Source of the DNA: Centipeda infelix ATCC 43532
Lineage (GTDB): Bacteria > Bacillota > Negativicutes > Selenomonadales > Selenomonadaceae
Assembly (NCBI RefSeq): GCF_000234095.1
Contig: NZ_JH376797.1
Coordinates: 593,667-657,666 of the forward strand
Length of the DNA stretch: 64,000 nucleotides
Reading direction: 5' to 3'
Shown: piece by piece, positions 44,906 to 53,127 of the stretch
Numbering within the stretch: position 1 is the stretch's first letter
Layout: each line of letters starts with the position of its first letter
The notes under the pieces: model-generated
Seen by the model: the letters and a program-made list of their open reading frames with translations, nothing else
Databases searched by the model: none
Told to the model about the DNA's origin: nothing
Translations under genes and position numbers: made by a program

Positions 44906-46409
44906 GCAGATACCTTTCTATCAGTTCGTCCTGATAATCGGGAACAACGGCGGGCGGATCGCCCTCGATCACCGTGTCCGCAAAATCATCGTACAGTTTT
45001 TCGTTGATGCCATCGACGAGGACGGAGAGCATCCGCCCCTCCGTACGCACCCATGCGAGGTCACCGTCAGCGAGGAGTGTGCGGAGCAGCCGAAGCTCCG
45101 CCGCATCCAGACCATTGATATCCCCTGCCCCCTCTGTCATGACGGGAGCGGCGGGCAGCGTATCCTCAGAGGATGGCGGAGGAACGACAGGCGAAGGCTC
45201 AAAAGAGGGCATCATCGGCGGCTCTTCCTCCTCCACGATCAGCCGCTCCTGCGTCACATCGGCATCCGCACGAATGCGCGCAAGCTGCGAAAAGTCGAGT
45301 CGGACACGCCGCGTCTCTGCCGCCCTCTGCTCCGCAAGAAACGTGGTAATCTCCTCATCAATTATTTTTGCCTGCCATTTTTTCAGCTTTGGCGGCTGGA
45401 TCGCTGTGATTCCAAAATGTGCACGCAGTCCGGCATCCACACCGCGCAAAAACACGCCCAGACGCTGTGCCGCACGTTCGGGACGCTCATACGAGTGCAG
45501 CGTCCAGTACCCGCTCACGCACTCATAGCGGCGCAGAGGATCCACCTCATAGACGCGATCCGGCTCCTCCTTAGGCGGCTGAAATACCGCTGAAGAAAAG
45601 AGGCGGACGGGCGCAGTCTGCTCCACGGCAATCAAATCGTCAAAGAAACTGATCTGACGATGCTTCTCATAGTACTCCGCAGCGCGATCCAGCACGCGGA
45701 GCGCGACTGCATTCACCTCCGCCGTATGAGCACGGTAGAGCTTCGAGCGCTCCAGGCGATAGGAGGAGAGAGCGCAGACCGCCGCCATTGTTTCCTCTGT
45801 CGTATGCTCCGTGCGATGAAGCACCGTACAGATGGCATCATCCTGTTCCCGATATGAGAGGGCATTCCCACGCCATGTAATCAGTTTGGAATCAAGCCCA
45901 TAGTAGATAACGAACTCATCTTCCCAATGCACAATATAGTGACCGATCTGCGGGTCAAGCGCGCGATATGCCTCACAGAAGGAATGCAGCTTCTCATAGC
46001 CGTCCTGTGCATCCCTGCACCCGATGAGATGCAGAAGTTCATAGACGTAGAGAGACGCATAGGACATCCCCCGCTTCTCGACCCGTCCCTGCCGCACCGC
46101 CGTCCGCCATGTGAAATAGCCACGCAGCTGCGCATCCGAGAGCGAGTCATACGTTGGAAAATACTGGTTGACCGTGCCGTTGTAAACGTAGTTGTCCTCG
46201 TAGGCCGCCATCAGCCGCGCCTGCTTCAGAAAGAGCTCCGCGCGTGACTGCCAAGCGTCGCGTGTGGTCGTGACCAGCGAACGCATCGCACGCAGCAGCT
46301 TCGGTGTTGGAGGTTTTGGCGTAGGGGCGGGCGCGTTCGGAATCGCCTCGTCACGATAAATGTACGCCGCTAGACGCTCCAAAACGCTCTCCGGCCATCC
46401 CTTCCCCAT
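44892..46409 (-). CDS. TerB_N / TerB_C domain protein
   Basis: A 505-residue protein. A TerB_N-like domain spans about 45-270 (AMRSLVTTTRD, FLKQARLMAAYEDNYVY, YFPTYDSLSDAQLRGYFTWR, YLHL-type YVYELLHLIG). A charged, proline-rich linker (about 380-410) follows, then a TerB_C domain in the last 80 residues (NEKLYDDFADTVIEGD). TerB domains were first linked to tellurite resistance but are widespread in stress and phage-defence-like operons. GGAGGTG precedes the ATG. First gene of the trio with the DUF2791 ATPase and Lhr-like helicase; probably the recognition or scaffold subunit. Confidence 0.8.
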   Translation of the reverse strand: MGKGWPESVLERLAAYIYRDEAIPNAPAPTPKPPTPKLLRAMRSLVTTTRDAWQSRAELFLKQARLMAAYEDNYVYNGTVNQYFPTYDSLSDAQLRGYFTWRTAVRQGRVEKRGMSYASLYVYELLHLIGCRDAQDGYEKLHSFCEAYRALDPQIGHYIVHWEDEFVIYYGLDSKLITWRGNALSYREQDDAICTVLHRTEHTTEETMAAVCALSSYRLERSKLYRAHTAEVNAVALRVLDRAAEYYEKHRQISFFDDLIAVEQTAPVRLFSSAVFQPPKEEPDRVYEVDPLRRYECVSGYWTLHSYERPERAAQRLGVFLRGVDAGLRAHFGITAIQPPKLKKWQAKIIDEEITTFLAEQRAAETRRVRLDFSQLARIRADADVTQERLIVEEEEPPMMPSFEPSPVVPPPSSEDTLPAAPVMTEGAGDINGLDAAELRLLRTLLADGDLAWVRTEGRMLSVLVDGINEKLYDDFADTVIEGDPPAVVPDYQDELIERYLHGCE

Positions 46410-46445
46410 CGCGCACCTCCGTCCATCTGTTCGATTCCTTCTTCT

Positions 46446-46473
46446 ATTTTACTACGAATCCCCAAAATAGCAA
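46446..46473 (-). promoter_or_regulatory. Promoter for the TerB-ATPase-helicase operon
   Basis: Minus-strand -35 TTGCTA (46468-46473) and -10 TAAAAT (46446-46451), spacing 16, about 30 bases before the TerB start codon. Confidence 0.55.
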
Positions 46474-46498
46474 GGACGCAATCCCGTATTTGCACAAG

Positions 46499-46536
46499 AA
46501 AATACGCCTCCCGCCGGGCAGCAGGAGGCGTATTTT
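46499..46536. terminator. Bidirectional-type terminator after the ABC transporter operon
   Basis: A perfect 13-bp inverted repeat (46499-46511 with 46524-46536) whose outer bases are A/T runs. It lies downstream of the ABC transporter and upstream of the TerB promoter, isolating the two operons. Confidence 0.8.
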
Positions 46537-46713
46537 CGATAGAGAGAAAGAAATGTAGGGAATGTATGTGAATTCTGCGGAAGGGAAGACCGCAGAATAC
46601 GCATCGAAAGTCAGAGAAGGCGAACGCATATCTGTGTTCTTAGTATCTCTTGCTTTCATGGATAATATAACGGAATCGACTTAGAACGCGTTGTGAAGGG
46701 CGTTAATGTTCGA

Positions 46714-47508
46714 TTAGCTTAGCAGTAAACTGTCATTAGCGAGTTCGCTGCCCGCCGCCTGCTCGAACATCGATAGGAGGTCGCGCGTCGTGAGCCCCTG
46801 CTTTTTCTCCTGCGGCACATCGAAGAGGATGCGTCCCTCGTGCAGCATGATGAGACGGTTGCCGTAGCGCAGTGCGTCCTTCATGTTGTGGGTAATCATG
46901 AGGGTCGTGAGCTGATCCTCCGTCACAATCTGCTCGGTCAGCTCGAGCACCTTCGCCGCCGTCTTGGGGTCGAGTGCCGCCGTGTGCTCATCGAGGAGCA
47001 GGAGATTCGGCTTCACAAGCGTCGCCATAAGAAGGGTCAGTGCCTGTCGCTGTCCACCCGAGAGCAGCCCCACACGCGAGGAGAGACGCTCCTCAAGCCC
47101 AAGTTTCAGACGCGCAAGCTTCTCGCGGAACACGTCGCGCATCTCGCTCGTCGAGCCCCAACGCAGCGTTGGTGTCTGCCCACGCCGCGCAGCAATCGCA
47201 AGGTTCTCCTCGATCATCATGCGCGCCGCCGTCCCCATCATCGGATCTTGGAAGACGCGCCCGATGAACTTCGCGCGGCGATGTTCCGGCCACTTCGTTA
47301 TGTCCTCGCCCGCAATCAAAATCTTGCCCGTATCCACGGAGATCGCGCCAGCAATTGCATTCATCAGTGTGGACTTGCCCGCACCATTGCCGCCGATCAC
47401 CGTGACAAAATCGCCCGGTTTCAGGTGAAGCGTAATGCCCGAAAGAGCCTTCTTCTCCGTGATCGTTCCCGGATTGAACGTCTTTTTGATGTCCTCTATG
47501 CGCAGCAT
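46714..47508 (-). CDS. ABC transporter ATPase (COG1101 type)
   Basis: A 264-residue nucleotide-binding protein for the importer encoded just upstream. Walker A GGNGAGKST is at about 39-47, signature LLSGGQRQAL at about 148-157 and Walker B LLLLDEHTAALD at about 172-183. It is the subfamily seen with COG4120 permeases and COG2984 binding proteins, often tryptophan/tyrosine or related nutrient importers. Its start adjoins the permease stop. Substrate not identifiable from this protein. Confidence 0.88.
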   Translation of the reverse strand: MLRIEDIKKTFNPGTITEKKALSGITLHLKPGDFVTVIGGNGAGKSTLMNAIAGAISVDTGKILIAGEDITKWPEHRRAKFIGRVFQDPMMGTAARMMIEENLAIAARRGQTPTLRWGSTSEMRDVFREKLARLKLGLEERLSSRVGLLSGGQRQALTLLMATLVKPNLLLLDEHTAALDPKTAAKVLELTEQIVTEDQLTTLMITHNMKDALRYGNRLIMLHEGRILFDVPQEKKQGLTTRDLLSMFEQAAGSELANDSLLLS

Positions 47509-48389
47509 TACTCTGCCCCCTTCTTCATTGCATGGTATTTCGACTGAATGAGAGGCAGAGAGAGCGCGATTGCCACGAGAATCGCCGTAAAGAGCTTGAG
47601 ATCATTCGGCGGCATACCGAGCTGGAGCACAACGGCAATGACTGCACGGTAGACGACAGAGCCGAGCACAACGGAGATCAGCCAGTTCTTAAAGCTGCGC
47701 GTGCCGAAGAGCACCTCGCCGATGATCACAGACGCAAGACCGATGACGATCGTGCCTGTGCCCATGCCGACATCGGCAAAACCGTTGCTCTGTGCGACCA
47801 GTGCGCCGCAGATCGCGACCATGCCGTTCGAGAGAAGCAGTCCGAGGACGATCATCACGTCCGTATTGACACCGTTCGCACGAATCATATGCGGATTCGC
47901 CCCCGTCGCACGGATGGCAGTCCCCAGCTCCGTACCGAAGAACCAGTACGTGAGCAGGATTGCAAGCACAACGACGACCGTGCCGATGAGGAGGATATTC
48001 GTCGCCGCATCCAGCCCCCAGATATTCCACTCGGTAAAAAGCGTTTCCTGCTGGAGGAGCGGCAGATTTGCCTTGCCCATGACACGCAGATTGATGGAGT
48101 ACAGCCCGATCATCGTCAAAATGCCCGCAAGCAGGGCGGGGATCTTGAGCTTCGTACAGAAAAAGCCTGTGACAATGCCAGAGACACATCCTGCCGCACA
48201 GGCAGCGAGAATTGCCGTCAGCGGCGTATAGCCCGCAACAAGCATGGAGGCGGCAACAGCAGCTCCCAGCGGAAAGCTCCCCTCGACCGTCAGATCGGCA
48301 ATATCCAAAACGCGATAAGTCAGATAGACACCGAGCGCATAGAGTCCCCACAGGACACCCTGCGCCGCCGTCGCAATGACGAGATCCAT
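47508..48389 (-). CDS. ABC transporter permease (COG4120 type)
   Basis: A 293-residue inner-membrane permease with about eight hydrophobic segments. The conserved opening LGVYLTYRVLDIADLTVEGSF-like region (residues about 18-38) identifies the branched-chain-permease-like COG4120 family. The start ATG at 48389 has GAGGAG about 7 bases upstream; a reading 21 codons longer has no site. It is cotranscribed with the ATPase and two binding proteins. Confidence 0.88.
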   Translation of the reverse strand: MDLVIATAAQGVLWGLYALGVYLTYRVLDIADLTVEGSFPLGAAVAASMLVAGYTPLTAILAACAAGCVSGIVTGFFCTKLKIPALLAGILTMIGLYSINLRVMGKANLPLLQQETLFTEWNIWGLDAATNILLIGTVVVVLAILLTYWFFGTELGTAIRATGANPHMIRANGVNTDVMIVLGLLLSNGMVAICGALVAQSNGFADVGMGTGTIVIGLASVIIGEVLFGTRSFKNWLISVVLGSVVYRAVIAVVLQLGMPPNDLKLFTAILVAIALSLPLIQSKYHAMKKGAE

Positions 48390-48458
48390 AACGTCACTCC
48401 TCAATTTCAGTAAAAAAGCGGACACGCTGCGTGCCCGCTCCGCTGTGTTCAACCATTC

Positions 48459-49451
48459 TCACGGCACAATCGTCGCGCCGTTCAGTACATCGGCAGGAAT
48501 CGTCAGACCAATTTTCTCCGCATTTTTCTTGTTGATGACAACTACGAGATCATGTGCCGTCTCAATCTTCATATCCGATGGCTTCGCCTTACCCGCAAGA
48601 ATATCCGCCGCCATTTCACCCGTCTGGACACCGAGTTTGTAGTAGTCAACGCCCTTGGTCGCAAGAGCACCTGCGGTGACACCGCCCTCAAAGGCACAGA
48701 TCACACCTTTTCCCGCCGCATCTGTGATGCTCGTGAGCGTCGGCATCGCCGATGCGATCACATTGTCCGTCGGCTCGTAGAACACGTCCACTTCGCCGAC
48801 CATGCTCTGCGCCGCCTGCTGGATATCGTTGACCGTCGAGATGGTCGCCGTGCGCACCGTGAGCCCCTTCGACGCGGCATATTCCGTCATTGCCTTGACC
48901 TGAATCTCCGAGTTGATCTCACTGGACGTGTAGATCGTGCCGATCGTCTTCGCATTCGGATAGAGCTTCATGAGCAGGTCAATCTGATCGGTGATCGGGC
49001 TCATGTCACTCGTTCCTGTGACGTTGCCGCCCGGTGCATCGTTCGACTTTACAACCTTCGCGCTCACATAGTCCGTCACCGCCGTGCCGACGATGGGGAT
49101 ATCCTTTGTCGCGTTTGCCGCCGACTGCACCGCCGGGGTTGCAATCGCACAGATGAGATCTACCTTGTCGCTGATAAAACGCTGCACGATATTCTGGAGA
49201 TTGGACTGATCCGCCTGTGCATTCTGGCGGTCGATCGTGAGGTTCTTGCCTTCCTCGTAACCGCGCGCCTTGAGTCCGTCCACAAAGCCGCGATTTGCAT
49301 CGTCGAGCGCACTGTGCTCCACGAGCTGAACAATCCCGACCTTGTATGTTTTCTCACCTTTCTCTGCCTGCTGCCCGCATCCTGCCGATGCCAGAATCCC
49401 GAGGGCGGCGATGCCAAGCGCAGCACATTTTGCGAGTTTTGTTATCTGCAT
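48459..49451 (-). CDS. ABC transporter substrate-binding lipoprotein, copy 2
   Basis: A 330-residue COG2984-family binding protein. The signal peptide ends in a lipobox LASAGC (Cys25), so it should be lipid-anchored on the outer face of the inner membrane. The mature part has VGIVQLVEHSALDDANRGF and GTAVTDYVSAKVV blocks. It is highly similar along its length to the neighbour at 49479, which points to a tandem duplication. The substrate is unknown; the family includes aromatic amino acid binders. Confidence 0.88.
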   Translation of the reverse strand: MQITKLAKCAALGIAALGILASAGCGQQAEKGEKTYKVGIVQLVEHSALDDANRGFVDGLKARGYEEGKNLTIDRQNAQADQSNLQNIVQRFISDKVDLICAIATPAVQSAANATKDIPIVGTAVTDYVSAKVVKSNDAPGGNVTGTSDMSPITDQIDLLMKLYPNAKTIGTIYTSSEINSEIQVKAMTEYAASKGLTVRTATISTVNDIQQAAQSMVGEVDVFYEPTDNVIASAMPTLTSITDAAGKGVICAFEGGVTAGALATKGVDYYKLGVQTGEMAADILAGKAKPSDMKIETAHDLVVVINKKNAEKIGLTIPADVLNGATIVP

Positions 49452-49478
49452 CGAATCCCCACCTTTTCTATGTCTGTA

Positions 49479-50474
49479 TTAGTCCACCAGGGTTGCATCC
49501 TTGAGCACATCCTCCGGGATCGTCAGTCCCAACTTTGCCGCGTTGCCCTTGCTGATAACAAGCGTCAGGTCGCGTGCTGTCTCGATCGACATATCCGCAG
49601 GTTTCTTCTTGCCCTCAAGAATGTCCGCCGCCATGTCGCCCGTCTGAACGCCAAGCTTGTAGTAGTCGATGCCATAGGTCGCGAGACAGCCGCCCGTCAC
49701 CATGAACGGCTCGGCGCAGATCACTGCCTTGCCCGCCGCATCCGTCACACCTACGAGCGTCGGGATCGAGGAGGAGATGACATTGTCCGTCGGCTCGTAG
49801 AACACATCCACATCATTGACAAGACTCTGTGCCGCCTGTGGGATGTCGTTGACGGTCGAGACCGTCGCCGCACGCACTTTGAGTCCCTTCGATGTGGCGT
49901 ACTCCGTCATCGCCTTGATCTGGATCTCAGAGTTGACCTCACTCGAGGAGTAGATCGTACCGATTGTCTTCGCATTTGGATAGAGCTTGATGAGCAGATC
50001 GATCTGCTCCTTGATCGGGTTGAGATCGCTCGTCCCCGTGATGTTTGCCCCCGGCTTCTCATTCGTCTGCGCGAGTTTTGCACTCACATAGTCGGTGATC
50101 GCCGTACCGACGATGGGAATGTCCTTCGTTGCGTTCGCCACGGACTGCGCCGCCGGTGTTGCAATCGCACAGATGAGATCTACCTTGTCACTGACGAAAC
50201 GCTGCGCGATGTTCTGGAGGTTCGACTGATCCGCCTGTGCATTCTGGCGATCAATCGTGAGATTCTTGCCCTCTTCATAGCCGCGCGCCTTGAGTCCATC
50301 CACGAACCCACGATTCGCTGCATCGAGAGCATTGTGCTCAACCAGCTGGACAATGCCGATCTTATACGACTTCTCACCGCTTGCCTTCTGATCGCCGCCG
50401 CAGCCCGCCATCATGCCGAGCCCAAGCACTGCGATGCCAAGAGCGATGCCTTTCATTGCCGTTGTCATCCGCAT
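49479..50474 (-). CDS. ABC transporter substrate-binding lipoprotein, copy 1
   Basis: A 331-residue COG2984-family lipoprotein with lipobox GMMAGC (Cys25). It shares most residues with the next gene (VGIVQLVEH-like core, RGFVDGLKARGYEEGKNLTID identical). The largest differences are in the region around residues 160-260, where ligand contacts may lie. It is first in the four-gene importer operon, read into copy 2, permease and ATPase. Confidence 0.88.
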   Translation of the reverse strand: MRMTTAMKGIALGIAVLGLGMMAGCGGDQKASGEKSYKIGIVQLVEHNALDAANRGFVDGLKARGYEEGKNLTIDRQNAQADQSNLQNIAQRFVSDKVDLICAIATPAAQSVANATKDIPIVGTAITDYVSAKLAQTNEKPGANITGTSDLNPIKEQIDLLIKLYPNAKTIGTIYSSSEVNSEIQIKAMTEYATSKGLKVRAATVSTVNDIPQAAQSLVNDVDVFYEPTDNVISSSIPTLVGVTDAAGKAVICAEPFMVTGGCLATYGIDYYKLGVQTGDMAADILEGKKKPADMSIETARDLTLVISKGNAAKLGLTIPEDVLKDATLVD

Positions 50475-50567
50475 CGAAATCCCACCTTTTCTGTTATTCT
50501 AATTATGCAATACTTTTTTATTATACATGCGCATCCACAAAAAAGCTAGTAGCCGCGCGATGAAAAA

Positions 50568-50618
50568 TGACAAAGGACTGCTCCGAGAAGCAAAAACTTC
50601 CCAAAGCAGCCCTTGTCT
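50568..50618 (-). terminator. Terminator after sufU
   Basis: A long stem (GACAAGGGCTGC... with ...GCAGTCCTTTGTC, a few bulges) around a TTTTTG loop is followed on the minus strand by ATTTTTC. It begins at the sufU stop codon. Confidence 0.75.
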
Positions 50619-51070
50619 TATGACGTTTGTCCTTCTTTTAAGAGGTCCTCAAGCGTATGCCATGCAAGCACCGCACATTTCACACGCGCGGGCATATTCG
50701 AGATATTCTTGAGCGCAATGGCTTCATCCAGCTCCTCAAGAGCACTGTCATCTGTCACCTCGCGTTTGATCATCGCGGTGAAGAGCTGGGCAAGCCTGTG
50801 CGCCTCCTCGACCGTCTTGCCGCGCATCAGGTCGATCATGATGTCTGTGCTCGCCTGCGAGATTGCACAGCCAACACCAGTAAAGCCGGCGTCCTTTATA
50901 ACACCGTCCGCAATCTCGAGCTCAAGCGTGATCTCATCGCCGCAGCTTGGGTTATGTCCGCGCTCGCGCACCGTCGCGGTGGCAAGTGCTCCCTTGTTCT
51001 CGGGCGAGCGACTGTGCTCGCCGATAACCTCCGTATAGAGATCGCTGAGTGCCGATCCCTCAGTCGCCAT
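50618..51070 (-). CDS. sufU: SUF-type Fe-S cluster assembly protein SufU
   Basis: A 150-residue IscU-fold, zinc-binding sulfur acceptor for SufS. The three conserved cysteines are in NPSCGDEI, GVGCAISQAS and VKCAVLAWH. It includes the 18-20 residue insertion (GKTVEEAHRL) typical of SufU rather than IscU. It is the last gene of the suf operon and overlaps sufS by 11 bases. Confidence 0.94.
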   Translation of the reverse strand: MATEGSALSDLYTEVIGEHSRSPENKGALATATVRERGHNPSCGDEITLELEIADGVIKDAGFTGVGCAISQASTDIMIDLMRGKTVEEAHRLAQLFTAMIKREVTDDSALEELDEAIALKNISNMPARVKCAVLAWHTLEDLLKEGQTS

Positions 51071-52298
51071 AGCCGAGCACCCCCCGTACCTTTTTCAGGG
51101 CCTCGATGAACTGATCGATGTCCTCGTGTGTGTTGTAGAGGTAAAAACTTGCACGGCAGGTCGCATTCTGCCCGAGATAGCGCATCAGCGGCTGTGCGCA
51201 GTGATGCCCCGCGCGGATGGCAACACCGTAGCTGTCGAGAATCGACGCAACGTCATGCGGGTGTACGTCCATCACGTTGAACGTGATGATGCCCGTCTTG
51301 TTGTCGCGCATACTGTCACAGCCATAGAGCTCCACAAAGGGCAATTCGCGCAGCTTCGGCAGCGCGTAGGAAATGAGATCGCGCTCGATCGTTTCGATGC
51401 GATCAAATCCAACCTTTTCGAGATAGTCGATCGCCGCGATCAGCCCCGATGCACCGCTGACGTTCTGCGTGCCCGCCTCGAACTTCGCGGGCAGCTCCGC
51501 AAAGGTTGTCTCCTGCTCGCCTACATAGTCGATCATATCGCCGCCAAAGAGGAACGGCGGCATGGCATCGAGAATATGATATTTCCCGTAGAGCACGCCG
51601 ATCCCCATCGGGGAGAGCATCTTGTGCCCCGAGAATGCGAAGAAATCCGCATCCATCGCCTGCACATCCACCGCAATGTGCGGAACGCTCTGTGAGCCGT
51701 CCACGACGATCACTGCCCCGACCGCATGAGCGCGGTCGGCAATCGTACGCACATCGTTGACAAGACCGAGCACATTCGACACATGTGTCACAGCGACAAT
51801 TTTCGTCTTTTCCGTGATCTGTGCCGCAATATCCTCTGCCGATAGGTTGCCGTCCTCCGCAAGATAGATGTACTTGAGCGTCGCCCCGCGTGCCTTTGCA
51901 ACGAACTGCCACGGAACAATATTGCTGTGATGCTCCGAGATGGTGATAACAATCTCATCGCCCTCGCGGATATTTGCGCGTCCGTAGCTGTATGCGACGA
52001 GATTCAGCGCCTCCGTCGCATTCTTCGTAAAGATGATCTCCTCAGAGCGTGCCGCACCAATGAACTGCTGCGTCCGCACACGCGCGGTCTCATAGATATC
52101 CGTCGCCTTGACCGACAGCTCGTATGCCCCCCGATGCGGATTTGCGTTGCAGTAGGTGCAGTAGTCGGCGACCGCCTTGATGACCGCCTCCGGCTTCTGC
52201 GTCGTCGCTCCGTTGTCGAGGTAGACAATGGGGCGACCGTTCATCTTCGTCTGCAGGATCGGAAAATCCTGCAAATACTCGTTATTCCTGCGTTCCAC
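51060..52298 (-). CDS. sufS: Cysteine desulfurase SufS
   Basis: PLP enzyme releasing sulfur from cysteine for cluster assembly. It has 412 residues. The PLP lysine is in FSGHKMLSP, and the catalytic cysteine in QNATCRASFYLYNT near the C-terminus. I chose GTG at 52298, preceded by AGGAG 8 bases upstream and overlapping sufD by 17 bases; the longer reading with an arginine-rich extension is not supported. Group II desulfurase by its short loop at the active site. Confidence 0.94.
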   Translation of the reverse strand: MERRNNEYLQDFPILQTKMNGRPIVYLDNGATTQKPEAVIKAVADYCTYCNANPHRGAYELSVKATDIYETARVRTQQFIGAARSEEIIFTKNATEALNLVAYSYGRANIREGDEIVITISEHHSNIVPWQFVAKARGATLKYIYLAEDGNLSAEDIAAQITEKTKIVAVTHVSNVLGLVNDVRTIADRAHAVGAVIVVDGSQSVPHIAVDVQAMDADFFAFSGHKMLSPMGIGVLYGKYHILDAMPPFLFGGDMIDYVGEQETTFAELPAKFEAGTQNVSGASGLIAAIDYLEKVGFDRIETIERDLISYALPKLRELPFVELYGCDSMRDNKTGIITFNVMDVHPHDVASILDSYGVAIRAGHHCAQPLMRYLGQNATCRASFYLYNTHEDIDQFIEALKKVRGVLGYGD

Positions 52299-53127
52299 CC
52301 AAAAGTCTCCTCTCAAGGTAGCTGCCGATCTCCGTGCGCAGTTCGTCACTCTCAATGCGGGCCAGCACCGGCTCAAAGGATGCCTCGACAATCAGCTGCT
52401 GCGCCGCACGCTCGTCGAGCCCTCGGCTCATCAGATAAAAGAGCTTGTCCTCGTCCATCCGCCCAATGCTGACTGCGTGATGCCCGTCCACATCGCCCTC
52501 GTGTGAAAGCATGAGCGGAACACTCCGATTGCGTGCATGGGGCGAGAGAATCGTGACCTCCTCGTCCTCCTTGCCGACCGAGCCGCGCGCCCCCTGAATG
52601 AAGTCCAGTGTCCCGCGGAACGTCTTGACACTATGGTCCAACAGCGCACCGCGCACCTGCATATTCGCGTCCGTACGGCGGCCTTCCTGACGGATGATAT
52701 AGTTGAGGTCGATCTTGCGCTTCTCATCGCCAAAGTACAGCCCCCAGACATCCGCGCGCGCCTCATCGCCCGCGAGCGTCACGCGCAGTTCCGATGCCGT
52801 ATGTGCCGCCCCCGCCTCGACGAGCGTACAGGAGAACAGCCCCCCACGCGCCACATTTACGTGAATGCGGCTCGCGGCAGGCGCATCCGTCGGCGCAAAC
52901 TGGATGTAGGTCAGCGCAAGGTCTGCGCCCTCGGCAACATCCACATAGATCTCCTGCGCCCCGTTTTCGCGCAGCTCCACAATATGTTTTGAACGCTCCC
53001 CCGCAGCGACGGAGAGCCTGATCTCATCGTTGGTATCCGCAAGCCCCGCAGGCACGGGGAGATCATTGACCCCCAGCCAGTGCCATGTCGGCATGGGGAT
53101 ACGGCTGAACACGTCCTGCATTGCCAT
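52282..53127 (-). CDS. sufD: SufD-like Fe-S assembly scaffold protein
   Basis: A 281-residue beta-helix protein of the SufB/SufD family, partner of SufB in the SufBC2D scaffold. The C-terminal core shows LDFIQGARGSVGKEDEEVTIL, then HHAVSIGRMDEDKLFYLMSRGLDERAA. It is shorter than the E. coli protein (about 420 residues), lacking most of the N-terminal region, as in other Firmicute and archaeal-like SufD forms. ATG at 53127 overlaps the sufB stop (TGATG). Confidence 0.85.
   Translation of the reverse strand: MAMQDVFSRIPMPTWHWLGVNDLPVPAGLADTNDEIRLSVAAGERSKHIVELRENGAQEIYVDVAEGADLALTYIQFAPTDAPAASRIHVNVARGGLFSCTLVEAGAAHTASELRVTLAGDEARADVWGLYFGDEKRKIDLNYIIRQEGRRTDANMQVRGALLDHSVKTFRGTLDFIQGARGSVGKEDEEVTILSPHARNRSVPLMLSHEGDVDGHHAVSIGRMDEDKLFYLMSRGLDERAAQQLIVEASFEPVLARIESDELRTEIGSYLERRLLGGTQE

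Larger units (their letters stand above)
46410..46713. other. 304-base non-coding region between the TerB gene and the ABC transporter operon
   Basis: It contains the TerB promoter, a bidirectional terminator (46499-46536), and a perfect 9-bp inverted repeat ATTCTGCGG/CCGCAGAAT (46572-46598) without a T run. A 71-codon minus-strand frame here runs through the terminator and is not credible. Confidence 0.6.

Noticed and set aside
41322..46409. A classical BREX or DISARM locus
   Set aside because: No methyltransferase, PglZ phosphatase, BrxC/PglY or nuclease gene is present nearby; only the ATPase and helicase resemble BREX parts.
46444..46659. A 71-codon minus-strand ORF between the TerB gene and the ABC transporter operon
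   Set aside because: It reads through a strong terminator hairpin and lacks a ribosome site and any family resemblance.
48552..50549. A 665-codon plus-strand frame with an internal repeat opposite the two binding lipoproteins
   Set aside because: The repeat only mirrors the tandem duplication of the real genes on the minus strand.
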